Shown here: piece after piece, positions 1 to 9,173 of the stretch
Numbering within the stretch: the first letter of the stretch is position 1
How the letters are laid out: every line of letters begins with the position of its first letter
Assembly (NCBI RefSeq): GCF_007896845.1
Contig: NZ_VOHS01000014.1
Span: 1 to 64,000, forward strand
Length of the DNA stretch: 64,000 bases
Source: Chitinophaga pinensis
Lineage (GTDB): Bacteria; Bacteroidota; Bacteroidia; Chitinophagales; Chitinophagaceae
Reading direction: 5' to 3'
Made by a program: the position numbers and the translations under genes
Notes under the pieces: generated by a model
Databases searched by the model: none
Told to the model about the DNA's origin: nothing
The model's input: only the letters and a program-made list of their open reading frames with translations

Positions 1-472
1 GCGGCGAATAAGAACTGGATATTGTTCTTCGATGAAGCAGATGCCTTATTTGGTAAGAGAAGTGCGACCAAACTCATCTAATGACCGATATGCGAATCAG
101 GAAGTGGCTTATCTCTTACAGCGTATAGAAGACTTCCCCGGACTGGTCATTCTGGCAACGAATCTGAAGGCGAATATTGACGAAGCGTTTGGAAGAAGGT
201 TTCAGTCTATGATCTATTTCCCTGTACCAGCTCCGGCACAACGCCAGCGTTTATGGCAACAATCATTTCCACAGGAAGCAGCGCTCGATCAGGATGTGAG
301 TCTGGAAGAGATTGCCAGAAAACATGAACTGGCAGGCGGAGCGATTATCAATGTCGTGCAATATAGTTGTCTGTCGGCTTTGAAGAGAAAAAGCAGGACA
401 ATTCTTCTAAAAGACATACAGACGGGCATCCGCAAGGAATTTAACAAGGAGGGAAAGACATTGAATCTATAA
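1..472 (+). pseudogene. AAA ATPase C-terminal part (injection-system type), frameshifted
   Basis: This is the end of an AAA+ ATPase whose N-terminus lies before the window. Frame 1 from base 1 reads the Walker B block FFDEADALFGKRS and then stops at about base 79. Frame 2 continues the same protein with SSNDRYANQEV, the sensor-1 run VILATNLK and the arginine-finger region AFGRRF, and ends at 472. The reading frame therefore changes between about 60 and 80 (one extra base or two missing). The YANQEV...LLQRIEDF wording is typical of ATPases found with extracellular contractile injection systems (Afp15-like); that link is by family memory, since no tail or sheath gene is in view. The next three genes are also frameshifted, so this may be a sequence error rather than true decay. 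Confidence 0.7.
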
Positions 473-573
473 TTTGTTGCGTTTGTGTGAAGATTTTTCC
501 ACAGAAAATACTGTTTGCAGTCCGGTCTGCCTAGGATTCAGGTAGAGGCACGTGTTTTGCAACCGGGGTTAGC

Positions 574-2185
574 ATGGACAAGAAATACTTACTGATTTTA
601 ACGGGTTTTATTATAGCTGCCTTTTCTTATAGTTGTGAAACAAGTACAAAGCGGACAGAGAAGGATGTGATCGTTATTACTCCCAGAAATACAGAGATCA
701 CAGCTGCGAATGCTTACAATAATCTTTTTCTTGATTCAAGCGATATCAATAAGTTTATTACTGCACAGAAATTGAACGATACAATGGCAACAAGATTGCG
801 TAGTTTTTATAACGCACGCAATTTCCAGTTTGCATGGTTTGATAATACAGGTCTTAATGAGCAGGCGTATGGTTTTCGCAGCCTGTACGATTATAGCATA
901 GATACCAGTGAGGGTAATAAATCATTAGAGTATCGTCTGAATGCTCTGATGAACGGAGATGTTGATTCATCCGTTTCTCCCAAAGACGCCAATATCGTAA
1001 AAACAGAATTACAGCTAACACAACGTTTCATCGATTATTATCTGACTAATAGCGAAGGTAATATCGAGGGACTGGAACATGCTGTGCCATTGACAAAATC
1101 AGAAGTGCTGAAAAAAGCAGCAACTGTGTTGGCGGATAGGAAAGTACCATGAGGGGACAAAGTTATGCGGCCCTGCATAAATCTTTACAACAGTACGTTG
1201 ATATAGCAGAAAAAAGTGCATGGGATACGATCACGGTAGAAAAGAAAAAGAGATATAAGAAAGGAGACAGTACTGCTGTGATAGCATGGGTGAAAAAGCG
1301 TTTACGGGCAACCGGTGAGTATAGCGATAAGGATACTTCTACCGTCTTTAATGATGCGCTGGAGACTGCCGTAACTACTTTTGAGGCAACACATGGTCAT
1401 ACACCGAAAGGCGTAATCACTGATACTTTATTACGTGAAATGAATGTACCTGCTATTAAACTGGTAGAGCGCATACTGATCAATCTGGAACGGATGCATT
1501 GGGCGCCTGCTAATCCGGAAGGTCGTCTTATTCTGGTGAATATTCCTGAATTTGGTTTGCATGTCTGGAATGGTAGCAAGAAGGAATTTGATATGCCGGT
1601 AGTGGTGGGTAAGAGGGTAAGAACACTACGATGTTCTCCGGTAAACTGGATCAGATCGTATTCAGTCCTTACTGGAATCTGCCAAACAGTATTGTCAGAG
1701 AAGAGATATTACCTGCAGTAGCACGTAATAAAAACTATATCAGCAGCAAGAACATGGAGATTACCGTGAACGCAACGGACTGCCTATTGTACGTCAGAAA
1801 CCCGGTAAGGATAATCCGTTGGGGAAAGTGAAATTCCTCTTCCCAAATAGTTTTGATATATACTTCCATGATACGAATCAGAAATATCTTTTTGACAGGG
1901 ATCAGCGTGCATTCAGCCATGGTTGTATCCGTCTCGGAGACCCGTGAAGATGGCCAATTATTATTGGCAGATAATCAGAACTGGTCTGCGGAACGTATTG
2001 ACAGTGCAATGAATAGCGGGAAGGAGAAGTATGTGAGAGTGAAAGATCCGGTGCCTGTATTGATCACGTATTATACCGCGTGGGTAGATGAGGCAGGGAA
2101 GTTACAGTTCAGGGAGGATATTTATGATCATGATACCTATATGGCGGGTAAGCTGTTACTGACGCCAGATAATATATCATCTTAA
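574..2185 (+). pseudogene. YcbB-like L,D-transpeptidase, broken by about five frameshifts
   Basis: Read across frames this is one protein of about 535 residues. It has a lipoprotein signal (SYSC near residue 20), a long scaffold region, a peptidoglycan-binding domain (KKGDSTAVIAWVKKRLR, around 1255-1310), and a YkuD catalytic domain ending in the SHGCIRL active-site motif at about 1915-1935. L,D-transpeptidases of this type make 3-3 crosslinks in peptidoglycan. The frame moves by one base in the same direction each time, at about 1145, 1615, 1765, 1943 and 1958. Each change fits the loss of one base in a short run (for example GG to G). No in-frame stop or missense decay is seen between the breaks. 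As written no functional product is possible; a consensus error would restore a full-length enzyme. Confidence 0.8.
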
Positions 2186-2632
2186 CATCCTCCTTGCCCT
2201 TTTCGGTATACGCGTTATCTCCATGCAGAGGCGGTAATGTATTAGCGTGAGAATTGAAGTAATTGAGCGCATTGTGTGTATTGAAAGGGGGCCAGGAGGA
2301 GTTGGGATGAAATAAATACGAAGGGCGCTTCCTTATTGGAGCGCCCTTCGTGTTTTATTGGGAGTGTCGTTTACCACTGATCGACATGTACCTGCGGTGG
2401 CATTATTCGCAGCCTTAGCTGGCTTCAATACCTAAAAACGCCTCAAGTATTGAACTAGAAGCATTTTTTCCAATCGTGTCAGCTGCGAGACTTTCGAATC
2501 AGGTCAAAAGCATCAGGATATTAGCAATTGCAATTTAAACCAGAAGCTAAAGCTCAACTAAATTTAGTTTCTTATAATTCCCGCTGTCCAGCAAATCCAT
2601 CATTTCGGGATTGCTAAGTTGCTTTTGAACAA
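2186..2632. other. Intergenic stretch between convergent broken genes
   Basis: About 450 bases with no credible gene. It holds the hairpin terminator at 2319-2350. The remainder shows no repeat or motif I recognise. Confidence 0.5.
2319..2350 (+). terminator. Terminator-like hairpin
   Basis: CGAAGGGCGCT pairs with AGCGCCCTTCG around a short loop, followed by GTGTTTTATT. It lies about 130 bases after the broken L,D-transpeptidase and could end its transcript. Confidence 0.6.
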
Positions 2633-2964
2633 CTACATAAGTTGATTTAAAATGTTAGGGACATCCACAATTACGGGTGTGTAAATATAAAGAGTATCTT
2701 GTTCGGTTTTATAGAACATGGTAAAAAGCCCTTCATAGACATATTCACTTGAGGGCTTAGTAGAATACTCTTTTGCCGGACTATTAGAGATGACAACTGT
2801 GCGTTTATCATCTGAAAGCCCCATGTTGTTTTCTTAATATAAACTGCCGAATCTCCTTCTTTCTTCGGTAATTGCGTAACGATAGTTTTGACGTTATTCT
2901 CATAAGAGCAACTAATGCCCATCAATACGAATAGTCCAAAAAAAATCATAAGAATGTACTTCAT
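2633..2964 (-). pseudogene. Small lipoprotein, one frameshift
   Basis: The start at 2964 gives a hydrophobic signal followed by the lipobox MGISC and about 50 residues ending KKTTWG. The reading then moves by one base and continues with LSDDKRTVVISNSP and ends near 2633, giving about 110 residues in all. The break at about 2820 sits in a run of four G; a fifth G would restore the frame. I do not recognise the family. The next gene on this strand (3097-3461) is a similar small lipoprotein with the same kind of break. Confidence 0.55.
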
Positions 2965-3096
2965 ATTTTGAAAGTATGAAGATTATTATTTTTCAATACT
3001 TCTATATATACTTCTTAAACAAATTAATCTTTTCCTCTGGATTTTGCTTATACAAGCGTTCTCCGTTATACCATTCGTATGTTCCCTTTTGTGTGG

Positions 3097-3461
3097 TCAC
3101 TCAAACTTGCCATTCCGCTTAAGATCGTTAAGGTTCAATGCATCAACCTTTTGTATTCTTATTTTAGGCTCGTTCCTTATTACTTTGTTTACAATAATTG
3201 AGTCTCCTTGACAATTACAAGAATACCCACTTTCTGCATCGTCAAAAGTGCCTAAGTACTTTCTAAAGTGCGCAGAATCGGTGACGTATGCCGATAACAA
3301 ATCGCCACCCCATGCCCCACTACCAAAACTTTATAGTATTCCATGTAAACATGGTCACAAACTGTTTGGCTATCAGTGAATTCTTTTTTGCTATATCGGT
3401 CAACCCCTTCACATCCATAAAACAGTAAAAACATCAAAATATAAAAGGGATATTTCTTCAT
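3097..3461 (-). pseudogene. Small lipoprotein, one frameshift
   Basis: The start at 3461 gives the signal MKKYPFYILMFLLFYGC with a lipobox cysteine at residue 17. The first frame runs to about residue 52 (KVLVVGHG). After a one-base shift near 3305, in a G-rich run, the other frame continues with LLSAYVTDSAHFRKYLG and ends at 3097. The joined product is about 120 residues. It has a CNCQ motif in the second half. Family unknown. It probably belongs with the neighbouring lipoprotein 2633-2964. Confidence 0.55.
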
Positions 3462-3652
3462 ATAAGGATATCATTTGGGCTGCAATGTACATAACAAATG
3501 GAAGAATTACGTTTGTTACACATCTGTTATCAGAATTTCAAAGCTTTCTAACTCATTCAGGCGGGTGTGAATAAAAGTCGACTTACCTTCAGCGTTGCAG
3601 CCCGCAACAAAATAAGCACTGGACTGGCCATTAAAGGAATAAAAGTTCTTAT

Positions 3653-4411
3653 TTAAACAATCGTAGTATCAATTTCCGGTGTTGCCAGCATTTTTGAATT
3701 CGCCATGTAGGCCTTATCCGGACTATATAAAAACAGGCATGTACCATTTTTAATAGCCTCAATGATCTGGCGGTGTATTTTCTCCGGGATCGCAGGGCAT
3801 CCAAGGCTACGGCCTATATATCCCTGTAATTTCGCGATCTGCTCGTTTACATATGCTGCGCTGTGCATCACAATGCCGCGGCTCATAGCGTTGTCATTGA
3901 TGCCTTTTTCTTCGCCTTCCAGACGTAGGGAGTAGCCATGTTCACCTCTGTAGGTGGCACCGGTTACATAGAATCCCAAACTGCTTTTAAAGCTCTCCGG
4001 AGCATTGGAAAAGTTTGTCGCCAGCTCGGTACCGGAATTCCTTCCATGAGATACCAATGTGTTGAACAGCACTTCTCCTTTCGCCAGATCAATCACAAAC
4101 AGTCTCTTCTTGCTGGAGGGCAAACTGAAGTCAGCAATGGTCAATAGATCCGGATTGCTGAGTTTACCTTCCTTTGCCAGTTTTTCCATACCTGCCAGCG
4201 CAAAAGCGAAGGCTTCCTTAGATAATCCTAAGGAGTCGAGTTTCAGCTGAGAGAACAGGGCCATTCTGGCGCCTAATTTATTCTCTGTGAGTGCTACCAC
4301 TCTGGTACGATTGCCCGCGGTGGGGGCTGCAACTGCGAAAAGGATGCCTGAAAAAAGGCCGGCGGCAAGGGTAAGTCTGAAAACGTTTTTAAATACAGGT
4401 TTCTTCATCAA
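3653..4411 (-). CDS. Murein L,D-transpeptidase catalytic-domain protein (YkuD_2 type)
   Basis: A 252-residue exported protein. Residues 1-29 form a signal peptide ending near VAAPTAG. The catalytic part carries MHSAAYV (about residues 180-186) and GRSLGCPAI (about 202-210), the His and Ser-x-Gly-Cys arrangement of the PF13645 family. Members have a predicted L,D-transpeptidase fold acting on peptidoglycan in the periplasm; the exact reaction is rarely tested. It is intact, unlike the transpeptidase at 574-2185. It stands alone on its strand, with a long gene-free stretch upstream. The start at 4411 (MMKK) or the next codon fits the signal peptide equally well. Confidence 0.85.
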   Translation of the reverse strand: MMKKPVFKNVFRLTLAAGLFSGILFAVAAPTAGNRTRVVALTENKLGARMALFSQLKLDSLGLSKEAFAFALAGMEKLAKEGKLSNPDLLTIADFSLPSSKKRLFVIDLAKGEVLFNTLVSHGRNSGTELATNFSNAPESFKSSLGFYVTGATYRGEHGYSLRLEGEEKGINDNAMSRGIVMHSAAYVNEQIAKLQGYIGRSLGCPAIPEKIHRQIIEAIKNGTCLFLYSPDKAYMANSKMLATPEIDTTIV

Positions 4412-4659
4412 TGGAAATGGCTTAGGTTTTACTTAAAAATATGCCGGGCTGATGGTTAGTCCGGCGGTTTGCTCATTTGAAATACTGATGCAAATTTAAC
4501 CCTGAAAATGCTAAAGAAATGTGAAAGAGGGCAATTTAAGCTCGTCTGTTGGGCTACTTTTAACAGTTTTATGACACTTAATCGATTGATTAGCAAGCGC
4601 TGCTATGAGAAGATCCCATTTTATGTCTTTATCAGGACCCAATCAGAAACACTATCCCT

Positions 4660-4761
4660 AGACAAGCCGTAGATCTCTCGTAGATAAGCCGTAGATAACC
4701 CGTATCTATAGGAGTAGCTTATATACGGGTTATCTACGGGGGATCTACGGCTTATCTATGA
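4660..4761. repeat. Long imperfect inverted repeat
   Basis: CCGTAGATAACCCGTAT at 4689-4705 is matched exactly by its reverse complement at 4723-4739. Outside this, AGCCGTAGATC near 4665 pairs with GATCTACGGCT near 4742-4752, leaving an internal asymmetric loop. The word GTAGAT recurs several times in the left arm. There is no T-run, so it is not a simple terminator. Function unknown. Confidence 0.75.
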
Positions 4762-4793
4762 ATAATCTACCTGATCAGGTAAAATTGTCTTAG

Positions 4794-4909
4794 TACAGAA
4801 AAACTCTACAGTTGACGTGTGGAATGCAGTATTAGCTTTACAAGTGAGTGTCTTCCTACAGAAAAACCTTACAGTTGACGTATTGAATGCAGGATCAGCT
4901 TTACAGGCG
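4794..4909. repeat. 53-base direct repeat, two copies
   Basis: Copy one (4794-4846) and copy two (4857-4909) both start TACAGAAAAAC, share ACAGTTGACGT and end in a CAGCTTTACA-like stretch. They match at roughly four fifths of positions with no gap, at a 63-base period. No open frame spans them. Function unknown. Confidence 0.7.
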
Positions 4910-5187
4910 GGAGATTGTTTCAGCGAGGGCTTTACACGTTAATGCCGGTTTCAGCATGCTATAGGGATCTGTTTGGAAGATTATCAGACCGGTTTGCCGG
5001 ATACTTGTATCTGCAGGTAGGATGCGTGCTGCTGAGGGTGTTTGTGCTGGTGAATAGCAGGCGTTAACAGGGCGTATACATGCTTCATACCGGGAGTATA
5101 GGTGGACTTGATGCGTGGAATCCCTGCTGGTAGAGCCTTTGAGGGCGGTTTTAGGGGTGTGCTGTCTTTCCGGTACGGACCCATAAA

Positions 5188-5220
5188 TAAACCAGCACCA
5201 TTGGAAATGATGCTGGTTTA
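5188..5220 (-). terminator. Terminator of the agu operon
   Basis: TAAACCAGCACCA and TGATGCTGGTTTA form a 13-base stem around a short loop about 25 bases past the aguA stop. On the minus strand the A/T-rich flanks fit an intrinsic or bidirectional terminator. Confidence 0.65.
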
Positions 5221-5244
5221 TATAAATATTAAACTATAATCGTC

Positions 5245-6294
5245 TTATACTGCGGGTTCCTGTTGACTAAGGCAGTGGAAGCTACCCAATCCCCAGATAA
5301 TTTCAGTAGAATCGATACCTACCACCTCACGGTCTTTGAAACACTCGCTGATGATGCGCAGGGCCTTATCGTCATTTTTACAATTGAAGACAGGCACGAT
5401 CACGTGTTTATTGCTGATGTAGAAGTTTGCATAAGAAGCCGGCAGGCGCTGGTCTTCATATACAACTGCATCCGGCATCGGCAGTTCCACCACATTGAGT
5501 TGTTTGCCATTCAGCAGGCGCATTTGCTGCAGTTGCTGCAGGTTCTGCTGCAACAGGTCGTAGTTTTCGTCCTGTTTGTTGGTTTCGATGACGGTCAGTA
5601 CGGTATCTTCATTGACGAAACGTACGGTATCATCAATATGACCGTCTGTATCGTCTCCGATGATGCCTTCGTCTACCCATAATACCTGATCTACACCATA
5701 GAAATCCTGCAGATAACCTTCGATCTGCTCCCTGTTGAGGTGCGGATTACGGTTTTCATTCAGGAGGCAGCAGCCGGAGGTCAGCACGGTACCTTTACCG
5801 TTGAATTCTACCGAACCACCTTCCATGATGATACCCGGGTGAAATACGGGCAGATTGAAATGTTCTGCGATACGGGTTGGTACGACATCGTCTTTGTCGA
5901 AAGGAGGATATTTACCGCCCCATGCGTTATAATTCCAATCTACGATCACTTTTTTCTGTGCAGCGGCCGGATTGATCAGGAATGCCGGACCGTGGTCACG
6001 GCACCATGCGTCATTGGTAGGATTGAAATAGAATTCTACCTTATTGAGGTTTACACCTGCTTTTTGCAGGTGGCCGGTTGCGAAAGCCTTCATGGCTTCA
6101 TCATTCACATTGATACGGACTATTTCACTTTCCGCAAGGTATTTGATGAACTGGCTGTAGTAAGGATAGATCGTATGGATCTTTCCGGGCCAGCTGGCTT
6201 CTTTATGCGGCCAGCTCAGCCATGTGGCGACATGCGGATGGAATTCGGCAGGGAAGAAGTATCCCTGCTGTTTCAAAGTAGGTTGTCCGTTCAT
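5245..6294 (-). CDS. aguA: Agmatine deiminase
   Basis: A 349-residue cytoplasmic enzyme that turns agmatine into N-carbamoylputrescine and ammonia. Family marks are WLSWPHKEASWPG near the start, NDAWCRDHGP around residue 100, GGSVEFNGKGT around 165, DDTDGHIDD around 220 and the catalytic cysteine in FHCLSQQEP near the C-terminus. The usual cysteine context is GGGxIHCxTQQ; here it reads GLGSFHC, a mild variant. The ATG overlaps the aguB stop by one base (TAATG), so the two are translationally coupled. The product feeds AguB, giving putrescine. Confidence 0.95.
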   Translation of the reverse strand: MNGQPTLKQQGYFFPAEFHPHVATWLSWPHKEASWPGKIHTIYPYYSQFIKYLAESEIVRINVNDEAMKAFATGHLQKAGVNLNKVEFYFNPTNDAWCRDHGPAFLINPAAAQKKVIVDWNYNAWGGKYPPFDKDDVVPTRIAEHFNLPVFHPGIIMEGGSVEFNGKGTVLTSGCCLLNENRNPHLNREQIEGYLQDFYGVDQVLWVDEGIIGDDTDGHIDDTVRFVNEDTVLTVIETNKQDENYDLLQQNLQQLQQMRLLNGKQLNVVELPMPDAVVYEDQRLPASYANFYISNKHVIVPVFNCKNDDKALRIISECFKDREVVGIDSTEIIWGLGSFHCLSQQEPAV

Positions 6295-7169
6295 TATGCT
6301 TCGTCGATAAATCTTTTGGTGATAGGAGCGTAAGAATCAATTCTTCTGTCACGCATGAACGGCCAGTGAGTGCGATATCTGTCGGTCTGTCCCAGTTCCA
6401 GTTCCTGTACAAACACTTCTTCGTTTTCGTGGGATGCCTGATAGATGATGGTACCGAATGGATTGGCGATGAATGAACCTCCCCAGAATTTCATAGCACC
6501 TTCCTGCTCAAAACCTACGCGGTTTACGCTTACCACGTGGATGCCATTGGCAACAGCGTGGCTGCGCTGGATGGTCTGCCATGCGTTGTATTGCTCAACA
6601 TTGGTTGCTTCATCCTGATTGGTTGCCCAACCAATAGCAGTCGGATAGAAGAGGATTTCTGCTCCCATGAGGGCAGTGATCCTTGCAGCTTCCGGATACC
6701 ACTGATCCCAGCAGATCAGTACACCGAAAGTGGCGAATTTCGTTTTGAAAACTTTATAGCCAAGGTCACCGGGAGTGAAGTAGAATTTCTCGTAATATGC
6801 CGGATCGTCCGGAATATGCATCTTACGGTATTTACCGAGGTAACTGCCGTCGGCATCCAGCACAGCGGTAGTATTGTGATAAAGACCCTGTGCACGCTTC
6901 TCAAAGAGAGAGGCGATGATCACAACGCCCAGTTCTCCTGCTACTTTCTGTAAAGCGTCGGTGGATGGACCGGGAATAGGTTCTGCCAGGGAGAAATTAT
7001 CATAATCCTCCACGTCACAGAAATAAAGGGAAGTAAACAATTCCTGCAAACATACAATCTGCGCACCCTTAGCGGCAGCTTCACGTATACGCTCTGTTGC
7101 CTTGGCAAGGTTTTCAGCCTTATTGCCACTGCAGGACATTTGCACAAAACCTACTTTAACTTTTGACAT
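6294..7169 (-). CDS. aguB: N-carbamoylputrescine amidase
   Basis: A 291-residue nitrilase-family enzyme that hydrolyses N-carbamoylputrescine to putrescine, CO2 and ammonia. The Glu-Lys-Cys triad is visible as CLQELF (about residue 43), KYRKMHIPDD (about 120) and LICWDQWYPE (about 157). Length is normal for AguB. It is the first gene of the agu pair and overlaps aguA by one base. A 57-base gap separates it from the STN-domain gene upstream, so a shared promoter is possible but not shown. Confidence 0.95.
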   Translation of the reverse strand: MSKVKVGFVQMSCSGNKAENLAKATERIREAAAKGAQIVCLQELFTSLYFCDVEDYDNFSLAEPIPGPSTDALQKVAGELGVVIIASLFEKRAQGLYHNTTAVLDADGSYLGKYRKMHIPDDPAYYEKFYFTPGDLGYKVFKTKFATFGVLICWDQWYPEAARITALMGAEILFYPTAIGWATNQDEATNVEQYNAWQTIQRSHAVANGIHVVSVNRVGFEQEGAMKFWGGSFIANPFGTIIYQASHENEEVFVQELELGQTDRYRTHWPFMRDRRIDSYAPITKRFIDEA

Positions 7170-7226
7170 TACCTGTGTTTAATTTAACCGTTTTTAAAAA
7201 TGAAGCTGCAAAATTACCAAATTATC

Positions 7227-9173
7227 CTAGAAAAACCCGATGCCGATATGCCAGCCAAACCACGCAGTCACTCCGCCGCCTAATGTAAACGGACTGTAAT
7301 GTGCGGGGACCCTTGCATCATACTTCGGATCAACCACGTCCAGCTTGTCACTGTAGTATATGGTAAAGGAGGGGCCGGCAAACAGTGTTACGTTTTTCAG
7401 GAGCTTGTAATTCCACGCTGTCTGCAGTCTGACCATGGAATTGCTTGAGTTCCAGTTGCCCACATACAGGAACTGTGAGGTAAGTTCGGTGCTGATCTCT
7501 GATCTGTCTGACAGCGGAAACGGATGTCCGATACCGTAGCCGAAGCTATATGCTTTCTTCGGACCGAGTTTCATCCCTGCCAGCAGGAGACTGTATAATT
7601 TCCGGTTGCCGGATTTATAGGCAATATTGAGATCCAGCATTTCATTATTATAGATCAGGATCTGGTGATAACCTCTTCTGACAATATTGATCAGGCCAAG
7701 GCTGTAGCCATCTGAGGAATCTGCATAGTTGAGGATACCGATCTGCACGCCTTTCAGGACCTTGGTATAGTTGGCCAGACCAGAGATCTGTGCGCCATTT
7801 GTAGTATCCAGACTTACATTGACAGCCCCGGCGATCTGTGCACCGCCGCCTCCCTTGCGATAATTGACAGCACCGGCTATTTGTGCGCCGTCCACTTCTT
7901 TTCTGCTTATATTTATCGCCCCCGCAATCTGCGCACCATCTATTTTCAGCCAGCCTATATTGACAGCACCACCGATCTGCGCACCATCAATACTGTCCTT
8001 CCCGAAGTTAATAGCTCCTGCAATCTGCGCTCCTTTAACGACACCCACTGCACTATTTAAGGCGCCACTGATCTGGGCACCATGAATGTCGGCTAAGGCA
8101 TTATTTAATATCCCCCCGATCTGCATGCCTTGTCCGTCTCCACCGGCCTGATTATAGATACCGCTGATCTGTGCGCCGCGAAAACTGTATTTCAGTATGT
8201 TACTGACACCACCGGCCTGCACTCCATTCAGGGAGTCCATGATATGATTGTGGATGCCGGCAATCTGTACGCCGGTAAAGTGACCACCTACTATATTGAA
8301 GACGCCTGCCGCCTGCACCCATTTAACCGCTTTCTGGTCAATATTAAAGACACCTGCTATTTCTACACCACTCAGACCGGCGGTATAACCACCTATCAGA
8401 TTCAGAGAAAATTTATTCACCACCTGCGAACCCAACTTTCCATGTGTGCCTAAAGCGGGCACTAATGAGTACTGATAGGGTTGCCGGGTAAAGAAATCAC
8501 TCAGGTTTAAACTTTGCATGCGCTGTCTGGAAGACAGGAAGAAACGGCCGAAAAAGGTCTGTTCTACATGTGTATGCTGATTGACATCTACAATAGACAA
8601 CTGGATAGGGGCCGCGGGTTTAATATCGGCATTCAGTTCCTGATCACGTCCGCCGGGTACCAGCATCATCGTGTCCCGGTACAGTTCCTTGCTGACGGTC
8701 AGCAGGGCCGCTGTTCTTTCCTTTTCACGTAAACGTAACCTGAAATATCCCTGATCATTGGTCAGCGCAGATATCAGCTGTACGCTTTCATATACACTCG
8801 CATTCGCGATAGGACGCCCGGTGGTGGCGTCTTTGATTTGTCCGCTGACAACATACCATTTCTCTTTTGAAGAGGTTCCCGGTTGTATAATGATCTGATT
8901 ACCGATCTCGCGGAACTGGAAATTGCCCTGAAACAGTATGTCGAGCACCTGTTTCACAGCACGCTTGCTGACATTGATGGTGATCAGGCTATCATCATGA
9001 ATAAACTCCTTTACATAGGAAAAATGGAAATCCCCCTGCATACTGATATCGTCCAGTACAGCGGCCAGGGGTTTGCGGTCTGCGCTGACTGAGACGGTTT
9101 TATTAAGCAGGCTTTGGGCATAGCTGGAGTAGCTGCCGAGGAGGATCGCTACTATCAGAAATAGTTGTTTCAA
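7227..9173 (-). CDS. STN and carboxypeptidase-regulatory domain protein with surface repeats
   Basis: A 648-residue envelope protein. Residues 1-19 are a signal peptide. Residues about 25-100 form an STN (secretin and TonB short N-terminal) domain, and 105-190 a CarboxypepD_reg-like beta-sandwich (ISGQIKDATTGRPIANASV-like wording). Residues about 270-500 hold roughly twelve repeats of 18-21 residues built on G-A/V-Q-I-x-G-x-x-N (GAQIAGAVN, GVQAGGVSN, GAQIGGAVN). The last 140 residues look like outer-membrane beta-strands and end in F-F. STN domains normally belong to TonB receptors or FecR signalling, but no TonB barrel, FecR or sigma gene is adjacent. Role unknown; surface location inferred. 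Confidence 0.75.
   Translation of the reverse strand: MKQLFLIVAILLGSYSSYAQSLLNKTVSVSADRKPLAAVLDDISMQGDFHFSYVKEFIHDDSLITINVSKRAVKQVLDILFQGNFQFREIGNQIIIQPGTSSKEKWYVVSGQIKDATTGRPIANASVYESVQLISALTNDQGYFRLRLREKERTAALLTVSKELYRDTMMLVPGGRDQELNADIKPAAPIQLSIVDVNQHTHVEQTFFGRFFLSSRQRMQSLNLSDFFTRQPYQYSLVPALGTHGKLGSQVVNKFSLNLIGGYTAGLSGVEIAGVFNIDQKAVKWVQAAGVFNIVGGHFTGVQIAGIHNHIMDSLNGVQAGGVSNILKYSFRGAQISGIYNQAGGDGQGMQIGGILNNALADIHGAQISGALNSAVGVVKGAQIAGAINFGKDSIDGAQIGGAVNIGWLKIDGAQIAGAINISRKEVDGAQIAGAVNYRKGGGGAQIAGAVNVSLDTTNGAQISGLANYTKVLKGVQIGILNYADSSDGYSLGLINIVRRGYHQILIYNNEMLDLNIAYKSGNRKLYSLLLAGMKLGPKKAYSFGYGIGHPFPLSDRSEISTELTSQFLYVGNWNSSNSMVRLQTAWNYKLLKNVTLFAGPSFTIYYSDKLDVVDPKYDARVPAHYSPFTLGGGVTAWFGWHIGIGFF

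Larger units (their letters stand above)
4412..5244. other. Gene-poor stretch with hairpin and direct repeats
   Basis: About 830 bases without a gene I can support. It contains a long inverted repeat (4660-4761), two copies of a 53-base direct repeat (4794-4909) and the terminator of aguA (5188-5220). A 66-codon open frame at 4984-5184 on the minus strand has no family features and is not called. Confidence 0.6.

Noticed and set aside
1..2185. Programmed ribosomal frameshifting in the AAA and transpeptidase genes
   Set aside because: Five successive shifts in one gene at unrelated sites, without slippery heptamers, fit base-loss errors or decay far better.
4984..5184. 66-codon minus-strand frame
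   Set aside because: No signal, motif or family wording, composition is unlike the real genes, and it ends in a repeat-bearing gap.
7864..8085. Proline/alanine-rich frame opposite the STN protein
   Set aside because: It is the mirror of the GAQIAGAVN repeats on the other strand, not an independent gene.
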